This document shows, in pieces, positions 32,350 to 43,921 of a stretch of DNA of 64,000 bases. The DNA comes from Pleurostoma richardsiae (lineage: Eukaryota > Ascomycota > Sordariomycetes > Calosphaeriales > Pleurostomataceae). Where the stretch lies: NCBI GenBank assembly GCA_030052745.1, contig JANBVO010000020.1, positions 310,001 through 374,000 on the forward strand, read 5' to 3'. A program made the translations under genes and the position numbers. The stretch's first letter is position 1, and each line of letters begins with the position of its first letter. The notes beneath the pieces were generated by a model that had not been told where the DNA came from, ran no database searches, and saw only the letters and a program-made list of their open reading frames with translations.

Positions 32350-35002
32350 ATGAGAGTTGTCCAGCTTCTTGGGGCCCTCACGGCCGTGTTTGTGGTCAGT
32401 CACGCACAAGTCGTAAAGCCCTTGTATACCTCAGCACAATACTTGGCAACCCGAACAGAGCCTATTGATATAACAGACCTATTGAACAACAGGGCATTCG
32501 GAAATGCACCAGGAGATGCAGATTTCGACGGATCTCAAAGTATGTGAGGAACTGACCACACACATTTATGGGAATGAACAAGATGAACCCTGAGTCTAAC
32601 ATCGTCCAGACTGCTATCCGGCACAATATCACCCTGGGCCAAATTTGAGCTATGGTGGGTTTCTGTACAGCATTCCGGAATACACGACTTCTGGCTATGA
32701 CAACGTCATTGCTCAAGGACAGAATATCTCCATTCCATCGGGGAGATACTTTAGCGTGCAAATGCTGGCCTCCGCAGAAAGCTCTTCAGCGGATGGATAT
32801 ATCACGGCGAAGTATACAGATAGGTCGACTACTTCCCGAGAAGTTTTGGTGCCGCCTTGGTGGCTATGGGCATATCCCTCAGGAGGGGATATTGTCATGC
32901 CTTTTTACTACACCAAGGAAACAACAAATTATAACAAGTCAAACATCTTCCAGACAATTTCCTGGTTAGATTCGAGTAAGACGTTGACTTCATTGCAACT
33001 GCCTACTTCCGATACGTCTAATAGGCTTCACATTTTTGCGATCAGCTTGTGGCCAGTACCGGACGGTAGCGGTGAAAGACCTCTGCTTGAGGTTCAGTAT
33101 GCGAGATCGACAAGGAAGTGGATGGAAGGCACTGGCGACATTCAAACCTTCGAAGTTACGGTTAGCAACGTTGGGGATCGTGGGTGGGTCCTGGCAGACG
33201 ACACCGTGAAAGTTACCATTGAGTCAGAGAGTGTCACAACAGTGAAGCCAGGAATCATCAAGCGGCTTCGTCCCGGCGATCAGGTCGTTGTGCAAGTTGG
33301 AGTTAGGAACAAGATTGGTGTTGCCTCAGGTACTACGGGTATTGCTACTGCTCGTCTCAAATCGAATGCGGTGGACGTGGCACACGAGTTTGAGGCAACT
33401 TTCGGGTCGGGACCGTACGAACCAACGTACGAATCCATCTATTCACACGAAAGTCCGGATTGGTACAACGGAGCAAAATTTGGCATCTTCATTCACTGGG
33501 GGCTATACTCCATTCCCGCCTGGGTACGTTCACGTAAACCGTCTCACACTCATTTCAAGCGGAACTGCATGATAACGTTGATGGACTATACATGTAGGGC
33601 AACTCAGGATCCAACGAAACATATGCAGAATGGTAAGACAAGAATCTCCTAAATCCCGAATTTCTTAGTATCTTTGTATCTAACTTGATATTTCCAGGTA
33701 CTGGTGGGATTTGAATAGCGGCCCCAATACCTCAGACCGCACTTATGAATTCCACCTTGCTACCTATGGCCCCGATTTTGTCTACGATGACTTCATAGCC
33801 AACTTCACTGCGACAGCCTACAGTGCCAAGGACTGGGTTGATCTCTTTGCTGATGCCGGCGCAACCTACTTTGTGCAAGTGGCCAAGCATCATGATGGCT
33901 ACGCCCTGTTTGACCTTCCAGCCAATGTTTCTGAACGGACCTCAGTTGCCCAGTATCCGCACCGCAACTTCATAAAGGAACTATTTGACGCTGCCAAAGA
34001 GTATCAACCACAACTCCACCGCGCAGCATACTACAGTCTTCCCGAATGGTTTCATCCGGACTACAAGCCCTATGGCTTTGGGCGATGGCCTGGGGGTAAC
34101 GCTACCAATCCCTTCACTAACGAGACGTTGCCCTATACTGGCTACGTGCCCGTTGACGACTATTTGAGAGACCTGGTCCTCCCGGAAATGCAAGCCCTCA
34201 CGTCACTTGGGTCTGAGATCATGTGGTGTGACATCGGCGGACCAAATCTTACGGCTGAATTTGCCGCGCAGTGGTATAACGAAGCAGCCGCACAGAATCG
34301 GCAGGTAACAATGAACAACCGGTGCGGCCTGCCGGGTGATTTCGACACGCCTGAGTACGCTACGTTGTCTGCCACCCAACAAAGGAAGTGGGAGAGTAAC
34401 GCGGGGAGTAAGTGATCTCTCATACCGTTTGCAACTAGCTCAGCCGACTCTATGATCCAAGTAAATGAGCAGCTAATTTGTTTGTTGCAGTGGACCCATA
34501 TAGCTACGGTTTTAATCGTGCGAGCCCAGCGAGCGCATATACCAATGCAAGCACCATCGTAACGAGCCTTGTAGACATTGTTAGCAAGAATGGGAATTTT
34601 CTCCTCGACATCGGGCCTATGGGAAACGGTAGTGTGCTGGAGACGGAAGTGCAGCACCTCAGACAGGCCGGGGAATGGATCAAGGATCATGGGGAAGCAA
34701 TCTTTAATACCTCCAGCTGGTTTGTTACACCAGCAGAAGGAGAATACATAAGATTCACAACGACAGTGGATGCTTTCTATATCTTGGTCATGAACCAGTT
34801 AAACAGCACCCTCACCCTGACGAGCCCGATTCCTTGGATCGAGGGCGACCATGTCACGATCGTGGGTGGACGCCTTTCTGGACAGGTTGTTCCTAGCAGA
34901 GTTGTTAAGGCTGGCTGTACCACGGCTATTATGTTTGACATAAGTGAGGAGATGAAGGTGGCAGACAAGTGGACCTGGGTATTCAAGATTGCCTATGAAT
35001 AA
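32350..35002 (+). CDS. Secreted alpha-L-fucosidase, GH29
   Basis: It removes alpha-linked fucose from glycans such as xyloglucan, arabinogalactan or N-glycans. Exons are 32350-32539, 32610-33523, 33598-33632, 33698-34407 and 34491-35002 (786 aa), longer than the 450-550 aa common in the family. The extra length is an N-terminal beta-rich region of about 320 residues. It has a signal peptide (MRVVQLLGALTAVFVVSHAQ) and an FN3-like stretch (TFEVTVSNVGDRGWV). The GH29 barrel begins at WYNGAKFGIFIHWGLYSIPAW and continues with FVQVAKHHDGYALF, YSLPEWFHPDY and MWCDIGGPN, in which Asp558 is the probable nucleophile. The 35-nt exon 3 (33598-33632) supplies GNSGSNETYAE and keeps phase. Many sequons are present. 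It is divergent from the beta-galactosidase. Confidence 0.94.
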
Positions 35003-35334
35003 TAGAGCAGTCAAAGGCTCGGATCGAATATAAATCCCAACTTCACGATAACTCTGCAAGAAGTCTGTGTAAAAGATATATCACATCCAACTCCATTCAT
35101 CTCAACTCACTGTAATCTATAAACCTAATACCAGCTGTTTCTACGTGTTGGGACAATTGTTGAGTTCGGACTCAGGCATTTGTCCGTCTTGATGATGGAG
35201 TCTCGTCTCGTTAGAGTCTCTCACTACAAAGAATCCTAAACAGACGAGATGCTTTTGCTTTGAAATTCGACATCTATCTGTTCTCTATCAAAAGGTTGAA
35301 GGCTATGCCCGGAACTCCAAGAGACCCTATTGAT
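35003..35334. other. Gene-free stretch between convergent genes
   Basis: 332 bp between the stops of the GH29 gene (plus) and the Thr-rich gene (minus). It holds both 3' ends and nothing else is recognised. Confidence 0.6.
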
Positions 35335-36758
35335 TCACGAACAGTCCGCATCGTAGAAGATACCGAACTGAAAGTCCAATACCGTCACGGAAGACGAGGT
35401 AGGATTGTATCCGGCAGGGCTCATCGCTAGGATCTTGGCCGAGGTAGCGGATGAGTCGGACGAGCGGAAATCGGTGTACAAGATGTTCGGCGACACATCT
35501 GTAGCGGTCGCCTGGCAGGAGAGTGCCGTGCCTGATTCGTACGCGCCGCTGGCAGTAGAGCAGTAGACCTTAGCGCAGGCGGCAGGGTTCGTGACACAGG
35601 TTGACGGGAGGTATGCGCGGACGTTGGACAGGCTGCTGTGCGGCTGAATGACGGTCACGACATATCCAGGATACTTGTCGGCCGTGCCCGTAGTGAGCAG
35701 CCCCGTGCTAACGTCTAGATTTAGTCGCGCAATTGGATAGGTTGTTGCGCCCTGTTGCTGCACGATCCAATTCGTAACCGTCCCTGTCCTTGTGAGGATC
35801 CAGCCGGTTATGGACAGGCCGGGTGTAATGACCTTGAGGCAGAAATTGACCGGCTGCGTAGGTTGCGGCCCAGCGGACGTCGACGTGACCACTTCGGTGG
35901 CCGTGCTTGTGACCAGCGTTGTGGCGGTGATGGACTCAACGTCGGTCTCGATTGTGACCGTCGTGAAGGTTGTCAGCGACGTAAGTGTGCTTGTGGTAAG
36001 CGTCGTGGCAGTCACAGAATCGACAACGGTGTCGGTCGCGGTAAGCTTGGGCATGGCAGAGGTCGCAGTGCTCCACACCGTCACCGTCACTGTGGTAGAC
36101 GGTGCGGGGGCGACAACCGTGGTGCCAGTAACGCCGAGGCAGCTGGCGCACGCTGATGAGTACGCCGCGAAGGACGAGCAGCCAGAGGCATAGGCTGGGA
36201 CGGCAGAGGGCAGCAGAGTCACGACACGCTTGGCAAGTGGCGCGACTACCGTCGTAACGGTGACAGTCGACACGGCCACGTCGGTCTCCGTAGACGCAAC
36301 GTCCGTCTCGGTAATCGTGAAAATATCGACCTCCGTCGAGGTGGCGACAACTTCAGCGATAATGACGTTCGTCTCCGTCGAAGCGGTGACTGTCTCTGTG
36401 ACGGTAACATGGCTCGTCGGGACGGGAGCGCCTGGGATAGTCGTGGAGTCGGTGATGGTGTGAGTAAACGTCCTAGTTATAGCCATTAGATGTCTAGATG
36501 GGAAACAAAGAGTGGGGAGGGTGATGGCCACTTACACTGTCGCCGGCGTCACCGTTGTCGCCAAGTAGGCCGAGCAGTCGGCAGCCCCATGCCGTGTCGT
36601 GAAAGCAGAGGCAATAATTTCTAATTCGCAAGTCAGCAGACAGGTCGCGGGAGCTCGAACAGGTGGTGTAACTCACGCCGAGCGCAGTTATTCCCACAGC
36701 TAGCCCGTGAGAGCTTGACGAGGCCACAGAGTGCGACAGCCAGAGACGAGCTCTTCAT
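35335..36758 (-). CDS. Secreted Thr/Ser/Val-rich cell-wall-type protein, function unknown
   Basis: No enzyme family is recognised. Exons on the minus strand are 36677-36758, 36536-36620 and 35335-36472 (434 aa). An alternative acceptor would start exon 3 at 36493 and add six to seven residues. The start at 36758 gives a signal peptide (MKSSSLAVALCGLVKLSRA) followed by cysteine-bearing CGNNCARQIIASAF. The middle is low-complexity, with repeated TVTVT, TSTETDV, ITATTLVTSTATE and TTLTTSTLTS strings, ideal for O-mannosylation. A segment with four cysteines (CSSFAAYSSACASCLG) interrupts it. The C-terminal 200 residues form a compact domain (NFCLKVITPGLSITGWILTR to GIFYDADCS). There is no clear GPI signal, so it may be wall-bound or secreted. 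It lies among glycan hydrolases, but a functional link is only suggested by position. Confidence 0.8.
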
Positions 36759-39611
36759 GATGTCAGGGGTAACGAGTGGAACCTGCTTGCAGCCGACTTC
36801 TTGACGCCCGCTATCTTTAAGGTAGTCCGGCTGGTTGTTAATGCGAACAGTGGTGGACCCAGCGATATGTCGGCAGCCAAAGACGGGGAAAACGACGTTT
36901 AAATCCAGATGCCACTGGGACTTCCCAGGCACTTGGCTCTTCTGTGTCCACCCACGCCTAGACCGCGCTGCAGCCGCTGATCCGGGGCTAGATCTGGGGT
37001 AGTTCCTGGAGAACGCGCCGTGCAAATGGCTGAACGGAGGCGAAGGGGTCTGGCCGTTTGCCGCTGGGTTCGCACAGAGCCTCGTTTGCAATAGTGCCTC
37101 GTAGCGCGCACACTACGTCGAAAGTGCCCAATAGTGCTTAGTATCGCTTGGGTCTAGACTTTCCGCGCCGACCGCTATCCAAATGTCAACCAGGCAGTCC
37201 GGTTCAAGGTTGAGATGATCATGCAAAAATGCAAAGATTTACACTCGGGAGGCCTGCGCGCGGCCGGAAAGCTACGCGGTAATCTCCGTTAGTGAGCAAC
37301 GCTGTCATGACCAAGACGACGTATAGCGTGACTCCCCAATCCTATTTCTACCGACACTGACCATCTCACTACAGTTTATATCATCTGCACGAGCCATAAC
37401 TCCCTATTGCCAGAGCATGTGGAATGATAGCATGGGATGAGGCTCGTTAGCTCGAGAAGGGGCCACAGTATCTACTGCCAGAGATCTCACATACTATTCT
37501 GCATCTTTAAACTGCCGAGTCAATGTCCTGCGCCAGTGAGTAAGCTCGGAAACGTCAGACCGTATTGTATGGGGCGCAGGAGAGAAGAACCAAGACAGCA
37601 TGCTCGAGCACAGGCTAAGAACACGTGAGTTCAAGGCGCCTGGAGCCGAGTATACGGCTGGACACCATTATCTATATCTAGCGTGCCATCTCTTCTGTGA
37701 TGCACGAAGCAGGACCTAATCGCTCGCATCTCCAATAAAAATCTTGCTGGGCCCCTGCATCGATGTATGAGCTATCAGTCGCAGGTCTTGTCTTGCAGAT
37801 TCTGGCGCTCTTCTTCAGACTACGACTCTTCATAGCTGATCCACTCGTCGCCGCTCTCATGCGCGAACCATACCCTCTCGGTATCCTTGCTCAAGCGGAG
37901 TCCTCACCTTCCGCAGCGACTATGCGCAACTCGGCGTGACCCGGCATCCTGGTATAGAACTCCATTATTGTCACTGTTGCCCGTACGGATCAGCTGTCAT
38001 AGCGGCGAAAGCATCGAGGTCTTTACTACCTTCATAAGTGAAAAAGTGTCTTTTTCTTGCTACTTCGGCACGAATTTAGCCTTGAGTCTGTTGAAATGAC
38101 GCCTAGATTATTACAGTTGCGCAGAGCCAAGTCGATCTTAGCTCTTCATACTTAGCATGTAGGTCGATGCCGTTGACGTGAAACTTGCCGTCCGTGATGA
38201 TAGCAATTTTTACTGGGAGAGAGAGGGCTAGTGCCGCTTAAAGCATGACTAGAACTAAGAAGAGAGCCTAAAGTCGTCTTGCTAATGTCACTGAAATTTC
38301 GTCGAGGGCAACTTGAATGAAACGCTTCGCAAGGGGCCTTAATGCGGTGTAGAAAGGCCTCAAGTTCAGCCATGTCAATCGAGCCTTCCTCCAGAGCCAC
38401 AGAGGAATATTTCAGCTTCCACGTCCTAAGCGATGACGATTCATGCCTATCACATATTTTGACGCAGACCTCACCTGCATCTTCTATCAATAGGGGGTAC
38501 ATCCGATCAAAAGGCGGACTCATGAACACGCAGGAATTCCACATCGTGTTCACTACCGCTTAGACAAGCGGGATTCCCACGACACAGCTATCACAGTTAC
38601 AATTTACATCAGTGAATCTGACTTGAATGCCTGAATACTCCTCAGGTACTCATCATCCCGCATCAACGACAGCTTCGTGGCCAAACTCTGGACACTGTTC
38701 GCAGCCCTCCCCAGAATGCAAATGTCTCGGCGTCTTCAAAGACACAAAGCAGTACGTGCAAACGTTCCCCTAGGGAACTCCAGAAAGACCACGGATAATA
38801 AGATGCTGGTGTCCCCGTCTCAGAAGTTCACCAGCAAGCCAAGCACAGCCATCGGGTATACAGACGAATAGTTACCTGGCCAGTCACTGAAGTGTGCTTC
38901 GAGACGCTGGTCTCATCCATTTATACATGAACACAAATATAACGCAGTATGTTAAGGAGCTACCTCTTTCACACCCTGACCATACGCAGCATGGTTTGAT
39001 AACCAACTCTCGAGTGAGAACTCGGTACTGCTCTTGTGGACACTAGGACGGGGAGTCAAGCTGATAGCTGCCGATGCAGATTAATTACAGTCCTAAGGCA
39101 GTGTAAAAGCTTTATCGCTTTTAGCATCGCTAAACGGATCTTGGCAGATTCGCTCTCGTTTCCTCTTCCTACACGCTCGCACTGAATATGTGATGGTGCC
39201 GGCGCAACAGATAGCGGGTCGCAGGACATAGTGCGGGCCGAGACGGACCGGGTTCATCATCGGCGGACGGACTAAACGGCGGACTAATCCTCACCAGCGT
39301 CGTCCCCGCCGGTTGAGATACCGACGGGTATCCATCCTCTGCTCCACAATCGCTGGCTAATCTAGCAAACCAAAGATTGGTCGCTGATAATGATCAGCGG
39401 TCAGTAACGTTACCAGAGAGGAGAAGGTCTGGTTCCAATGATAACGCATCGATGCATGCGCCGCCATGATACCTTGCGCCTCGGATCGTTCACCGATCGG
39501 CCGCTTAAATACCTACCACGTGTGTCAAGGTCTATCTGCCCGGGTCTCAGGTAAGGCAACCACACCGTCAACGCCGCTGCTGGTAATGATTCTGATTGGT
39601 AACACACGCGC
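36759..39611. other. Long gene-poor stretch with faint coding traces
   Basis: 2.85 kb without a callable gene. On the minus strand between about 38150 and 38870 several short frames read like pieces of one protein (for example KIAIITDGKFHVNGIDLHAKYEELRS below 38230, FDRMYPLLIEDAGEVCVKI near 38500, KLSLMRDDEYLRSIQAFKS near 38650). I could not connect them with good splice sites. A decayed or lineage-specific gene is possible. A GGCTAAT element lies at 39355-39361 upstream of the GH20 gene. Confidence 0.4.
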
Positions 39612-42128
39612 ATGATGAAGCCCGTTCAAGCGCTCCTGTTCAGCCTTACCGGTACGTATGCAGGATGCCCTCATCTGTGTGGGAAGCTTCTAACCGCCGT
39701 ATAGGGTTGGCCTTGGCTGACGCAGTTCTGCCCGGCATTCCAACTGTTCCCTTCCAGAGCAGCACAACCGGCGGTTTTAGTCTGGCCAATATCACAGCCA
39801 TTTCCGTGGATTGGCGGTACGCAGCTTCTCGCGACGACGCTGGCCAGACCCTGATTCCGCCCACGCTGTTGGAGTTTGCTTCTGTCTTTGCGGATGACTT
39901 GCAAGATGCTCTTGGCATCTCAGTACACGCCAAACAGGGAAGCAGTCGCTGTACTGCCGGGAAGATCTTTCTTACGCTCGATACTTCGGGCAATTACCTC
40001 GACGCAGCGGGGCGACAGACTTCGGAGGGCTACACCATCGCCACCACGCCGTCCGGCATCACCATCACTGGCTCGTCACCGCTCGGCGTGTGGTGGGGCA
40101 CTCGGACGGTCCTTCAGCAGGCACTCCTCTCACTTGCCGACTCGGGAACACCGTCTGTCCCGTATGGCTCTGCCGTCGACGTTCCTGGCTGGCCCATCCG
40201 CGGCATGATGATCGACGGCGGCCGCCATTATTACCCGCCTGACTTCTTGACCGAGATGTGCAGCTACATGTCTTTCTTTAAACAGAACACACTCCATCTA
40301 CATCTCAGTGATAATCTGTACAATAATGCCAACTATACGCGGGAGCAGTCTCTGGAACTTTATGCGCGTTTCCGCCTGTGGAGCGACGACTCGGCCGTAG
40401 CCGGGCTCAATCTGCATGCGAACGAGTCCTACGACCGCCAGACGTTCGACAGCATTCAGTCAACGTGTGCGTCTCGCGGCGTGACGGTTATCCCAGAGAT
40501 CGAGGCACCCGGACATGCCCTTGTAATAACCCAGTGGAAGCCAGAACTAGGCTTGGAGAGCGACCTCAGTCTACTCAACATCTCACATCCCGAGACTATT
40601 CCGACCATGAAGACCATTTGGGAGACTTTCCTCCCTTGGTTTCACACTAAGACGGTTTCTATCGGCGCCGACGAATATACTGGTCCCGAAGAAGAGTATA
40701 ACACATTTGTTAATGCAATGGACTCTTTTATTGGCTCAGCGAGCGGCAAGTCTATTCGTATTTGGGGTACTTTCCCGCCTATATGGTATGTACACACTCA
40801 TTCCTCACTTATCGATCTGATCGGGTTACTAACTCTGAAGATAGTGAGTGGCAAACGTCATGACCAACTAAATTGTTTCGCCCGGGGGCTTTGAAAGAGA
40901 AAGTGCTTCTAGCTAACCTACGGTAGATAACTCCACTTGGACGAACGTGTATCAGAATGTGGTAAGTAATCTGCTGGGTTTTCTTCTGTCTCGCTAGCTC
41001 TTCCAGAGCTATCATGAGCTGTTGGATTCCATGGAATGGCCCCTTATTCAAGAAACCACTATTCTTTGCAACTTTCTTGTTCTCGGCGGACACTGATTGC
41101 GCAATCTCAAGTCTGTGCAACACTGGGAGTATTTCGAGGACAACCCATACTTCGACTACATCCTGAACAACTACTCTGTAGTCAACTCAAACGACGACTT
41201 CTACATTGTCAACAAGTGGGCTCCTCCTGGAGGATATCTCAACACCATCAATTTGACCAAGACCTTCCATGGTTCGCCCGATAAAAGCTACTGGAGGCCC
41301 AATATCTTCGACCAAAATAACGCAACCGATAACCCACCTGCTTCGAACCCATACGTTCTGGGCGCCATTGCACCCTTATGGAACGACTACGGCTATAACG
41401 CCACTGTGTACTCTGAGACGTATTACGCTTGGCAAGAAGGGATACCCGCGCTCGCTGATAAGCAGTGGGGTGGAAACCTGAGCGAAACGGCATTCCCGGA
41501 CGTATTCGCTGCCCTATTCTCTAAGATCCCAGGTCAGAACCTCGATCGAGCAATACCGTCGCAAACCGACCTTATATTCAACTACACGCTGGCCGACATT
41601 GACGGCTCAGCCCCGAGGTCCATTGCAGATGCTTCTCCGAACAGCTACACCGCTCACACAAACTGTGCGGTGGCCGGTAGCAGCTCAACCAAGCCGGCAT
41701 TGACTGTCTCGGATGGCTGTAGCCTTACCACCCCCTTAGACTCCAAGGGGCGCAACTACACCTTGTCCCTCTCCCTGCTGGTCGACGAGCTGACAAATCC
41801 CACCAACGCGACGCTCCTGACTGGGAAGGACTCGGTCCTCATGCTGACACCTAACATCACGCTATTCGCCGGTGGCAATTACTTCCGCCTCAACGCAACC
41901 GTGCCGCAGGGGGATTGGTTCGAACTCGAACTCATTGGACGGGGCAATCGAACATTTGCGGCTGTAAACGGTGGTGAAGAGATGCAATTCCTGACCCAGA
42001 TGGGAATCAACGGCGTATACTTCCACTGGGCGGAGATAGCCATCGAGGCGCCGCTGAGCGAACTTGGTGGTCAGGGCAGCGGATGGTCCGGACTGTTTGG
42101 AGGGATGGCTCTGACATCGGTAGCATAA
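39612..42128 (+). CDS. Secreted GH20 beta-N-acetylhexosaminidase-like enzyme (one splice junction unresolved)
   Basis: GH20 enzymes release terminal GlcNAc/GalNAc or, in some members, lacto-N-biose. Supported exons are 39612-39651, 39705-40785, 40927-40961 and 41112-42128. A signal peptide (MMKPVQALLFSLTGLALADA) leads into a GH20b-like alpha/beta domain. The barrel follows, with MMIDGGRHYYPPDFL, NTLHLHLSDNL, VIPEIEAPGHA and the catalytic pair Asp336-Glu337 in SIGADEYTG. Exon 3 (NSTWTNVYQNV) joins perfectly to SVQHWEYFEDNPYFDYI. The C-terminal region is a lectin-like beta domain rich in sequons. The exon 2 donor (TG|GTATGT) leaves phase 2, whereas exon 3 needs phase 1, and direct joining makes a stop. 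A micro-exon, non-canonical splicing, a real lesion or a sequence error are all possible. The family call is firm; the intactness of the gene is uncertain. Confidence 0.82.
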
Positions 42129-42866
42129 GCCATGCCAGCAGGCTGGTTACAAGTCGCAGCATCACTCCTTACCTGGGATATCAAAGAATAAGATTCTTCG
42201 TATGAAGTCCCCCACGTGATGCTCAAAGAAAGGCCTAGATGTCCTGACTCAGCGCCTAATTGATACATGCTGGTTTGTGACTCTGTCTCGGCTGTTAACA
42301 ACATATAGAGATGACTGTGAAGTTATGCCACAACACTGGAATCTGCTTGGAATTCTGCCTTCCAATTGTGGTGCTTTCCGAAGCTTTCCTATGCTGGGGA
42401 CGCCTAGTCCGTCGGGCTCACGCCAGGTTCATCCTAAGCACACCGCCGGCTCGTGCTCTGAGTCTGCTGATATTATGACAACAACTGCCTTGAATAGGTA
42501 GAAGAACATGGAAATTTTTATAACTCGAACTGAAATATCTTTATTCTTGGCTAGTCTATCTTACTCGGTGTTGTCTGGGACGAGCGGGTCGTCGTTCCTG
42601 GACAAGATTGGACGGCGGAGAGTTTCGGACACCGTGCCTCTTTACTATCGAATTAGGGCCACCGATGCCGAGAAACACGGCAAATTCGTACGGGATCAGG
42701 CTCGGATGAGGAATATTTATGAAGCCGATCGAGTAATTTTACAAGCTATGATTTATAATACCTCTACTTTTGTAGACGGTATATGAGAAGGCTCAGAGCT
42801 TCAGCCAAATCTCGACTGGGCCTTCGACGGAAGAAACATAGCTCTCGAATCAACCATATCATCATC
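42129..42866. other. Gene-free stretch
   Basis: 738 bp between the GH20 gene and the NmrA-like gene, both plus. A 92-codon frame at 42508-42786 (ending FVDGI) has no recognised family and overlaps the presumed promoter; I do not call it. Confidence 0.5.
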
Positions 42867-43921
42867 ATGACTACTACAGTAGGACTAGCAGGAATCACCG
42901 GCAAGTTCGGCCGCCTGCTCTCCCTACACCTCCTGAAGAATCCGGGGGTGGCCATCCGCGGCTACGCCCGAGACCCCAGCAAGGTCGCCGCCTCCATCTC
43001 CTCCTCGCCTAGAGTCCATCTCTTCCAGGGCGGTGCCTTCGAAACGGACAAGATCCACACCTTCGTCAAGGGCTGCGATGTCGTTATCTGCTCGTACCTC
43101 GGCAACGAGAAGCTCATGATTAATGGGCAGAAGGCGCTGATCGACGCCTGCGAGAAGGAGGGTGTCCCGCGCTACATTGCCAGCGACTGGTGCCTGGATT
43201 ACACTAAGGTGGAGCTTGGTGTGGTCTCCGCCAAGGACCCGATGAAGCACGTCAAGGCGTACCTCGAGACAAAGAAGAAGGTGAAAGGGGTGCATATCCT
43301 GGTGGGCGGCTTCATGGAGGCTATCTTCAGCCCCTTGTTCCAGGTCTTCGACCCGGCGACGAACACGTTCCGCTACTGGGGTGAGGGGACGGAGCCGTGG
43401 GAAGGCACTTCTTATGATAATGCAGCGGAGTATACGGCAGCAGTGGCGGCTGACCCTACTGCCGTTGGTGTTCAAAGATGTAAGTTTCTCACCGACTGGG
43501 CCCTTTTTAAGGGGACTCTCATCACTAATGTGGCCTTCTGGCAGTCCTTGGCGACAGGAGGAGCATCAAGGAGATCGCAGAGGCTTTTGAAAAGGTCTAC
43601 GGCACCAAGCCCAAACTCGAACGTCTAGGTTCTCTCGATGACCTGAAGAATCGGGCACAGGATCTTAGGACACAAAATCCCGCTGATGTCTTCGAGTACA
43701 TGTTCTTGTAAGCTACTCTCCGGATATTCTCGAGTTCTAAATTACTAATAGATCCAAGGTACTTGATGTACTACTGGCTCGACGGTAGCACGTTTGTCGG
43801 ACCGGAGGTAGATAGCGGAAAGTATCCCTATATCAAGCCAGAAACTTGGGAAGACTTCATGAGGAAGCGTGATGTAAAGGACCTGGTAGGTTCACTCTTT
43901 GGGTTGTCATCTAAGGAGTAG
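42867..43921 (+). CDS. NmrA-like / isoflavone-reductase-type NAD(P)-binding protein
   Basis: An atypical SDR of the NmrA/isoflavone-reductase group, acting as a reductase or redox-sensing regulator in the cytosol. Exons are 42867-43479, 43545-43707 and 43759-43921 (312 aa), typical for the group. The N-terminal dinucleotide motif is GLAGITGKFGRLLS (GxxGxxG). It is followed by IRGYARDPSKVAAS, whose Arg residues suit NADPH, and VVICSYLGNEKLMINGQKALIDACEKEGVPRYIASDW, the usual continuation. FRYWGEGTEPWEGTSYDNAAEYTAAV matches the substrate side. The start ATG at 42867 directly precedes the Rossmann strand; an upstream in-frame extension at 42783 is unlikely. No neighbour suggests a substrate. Confidence 0.9.
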
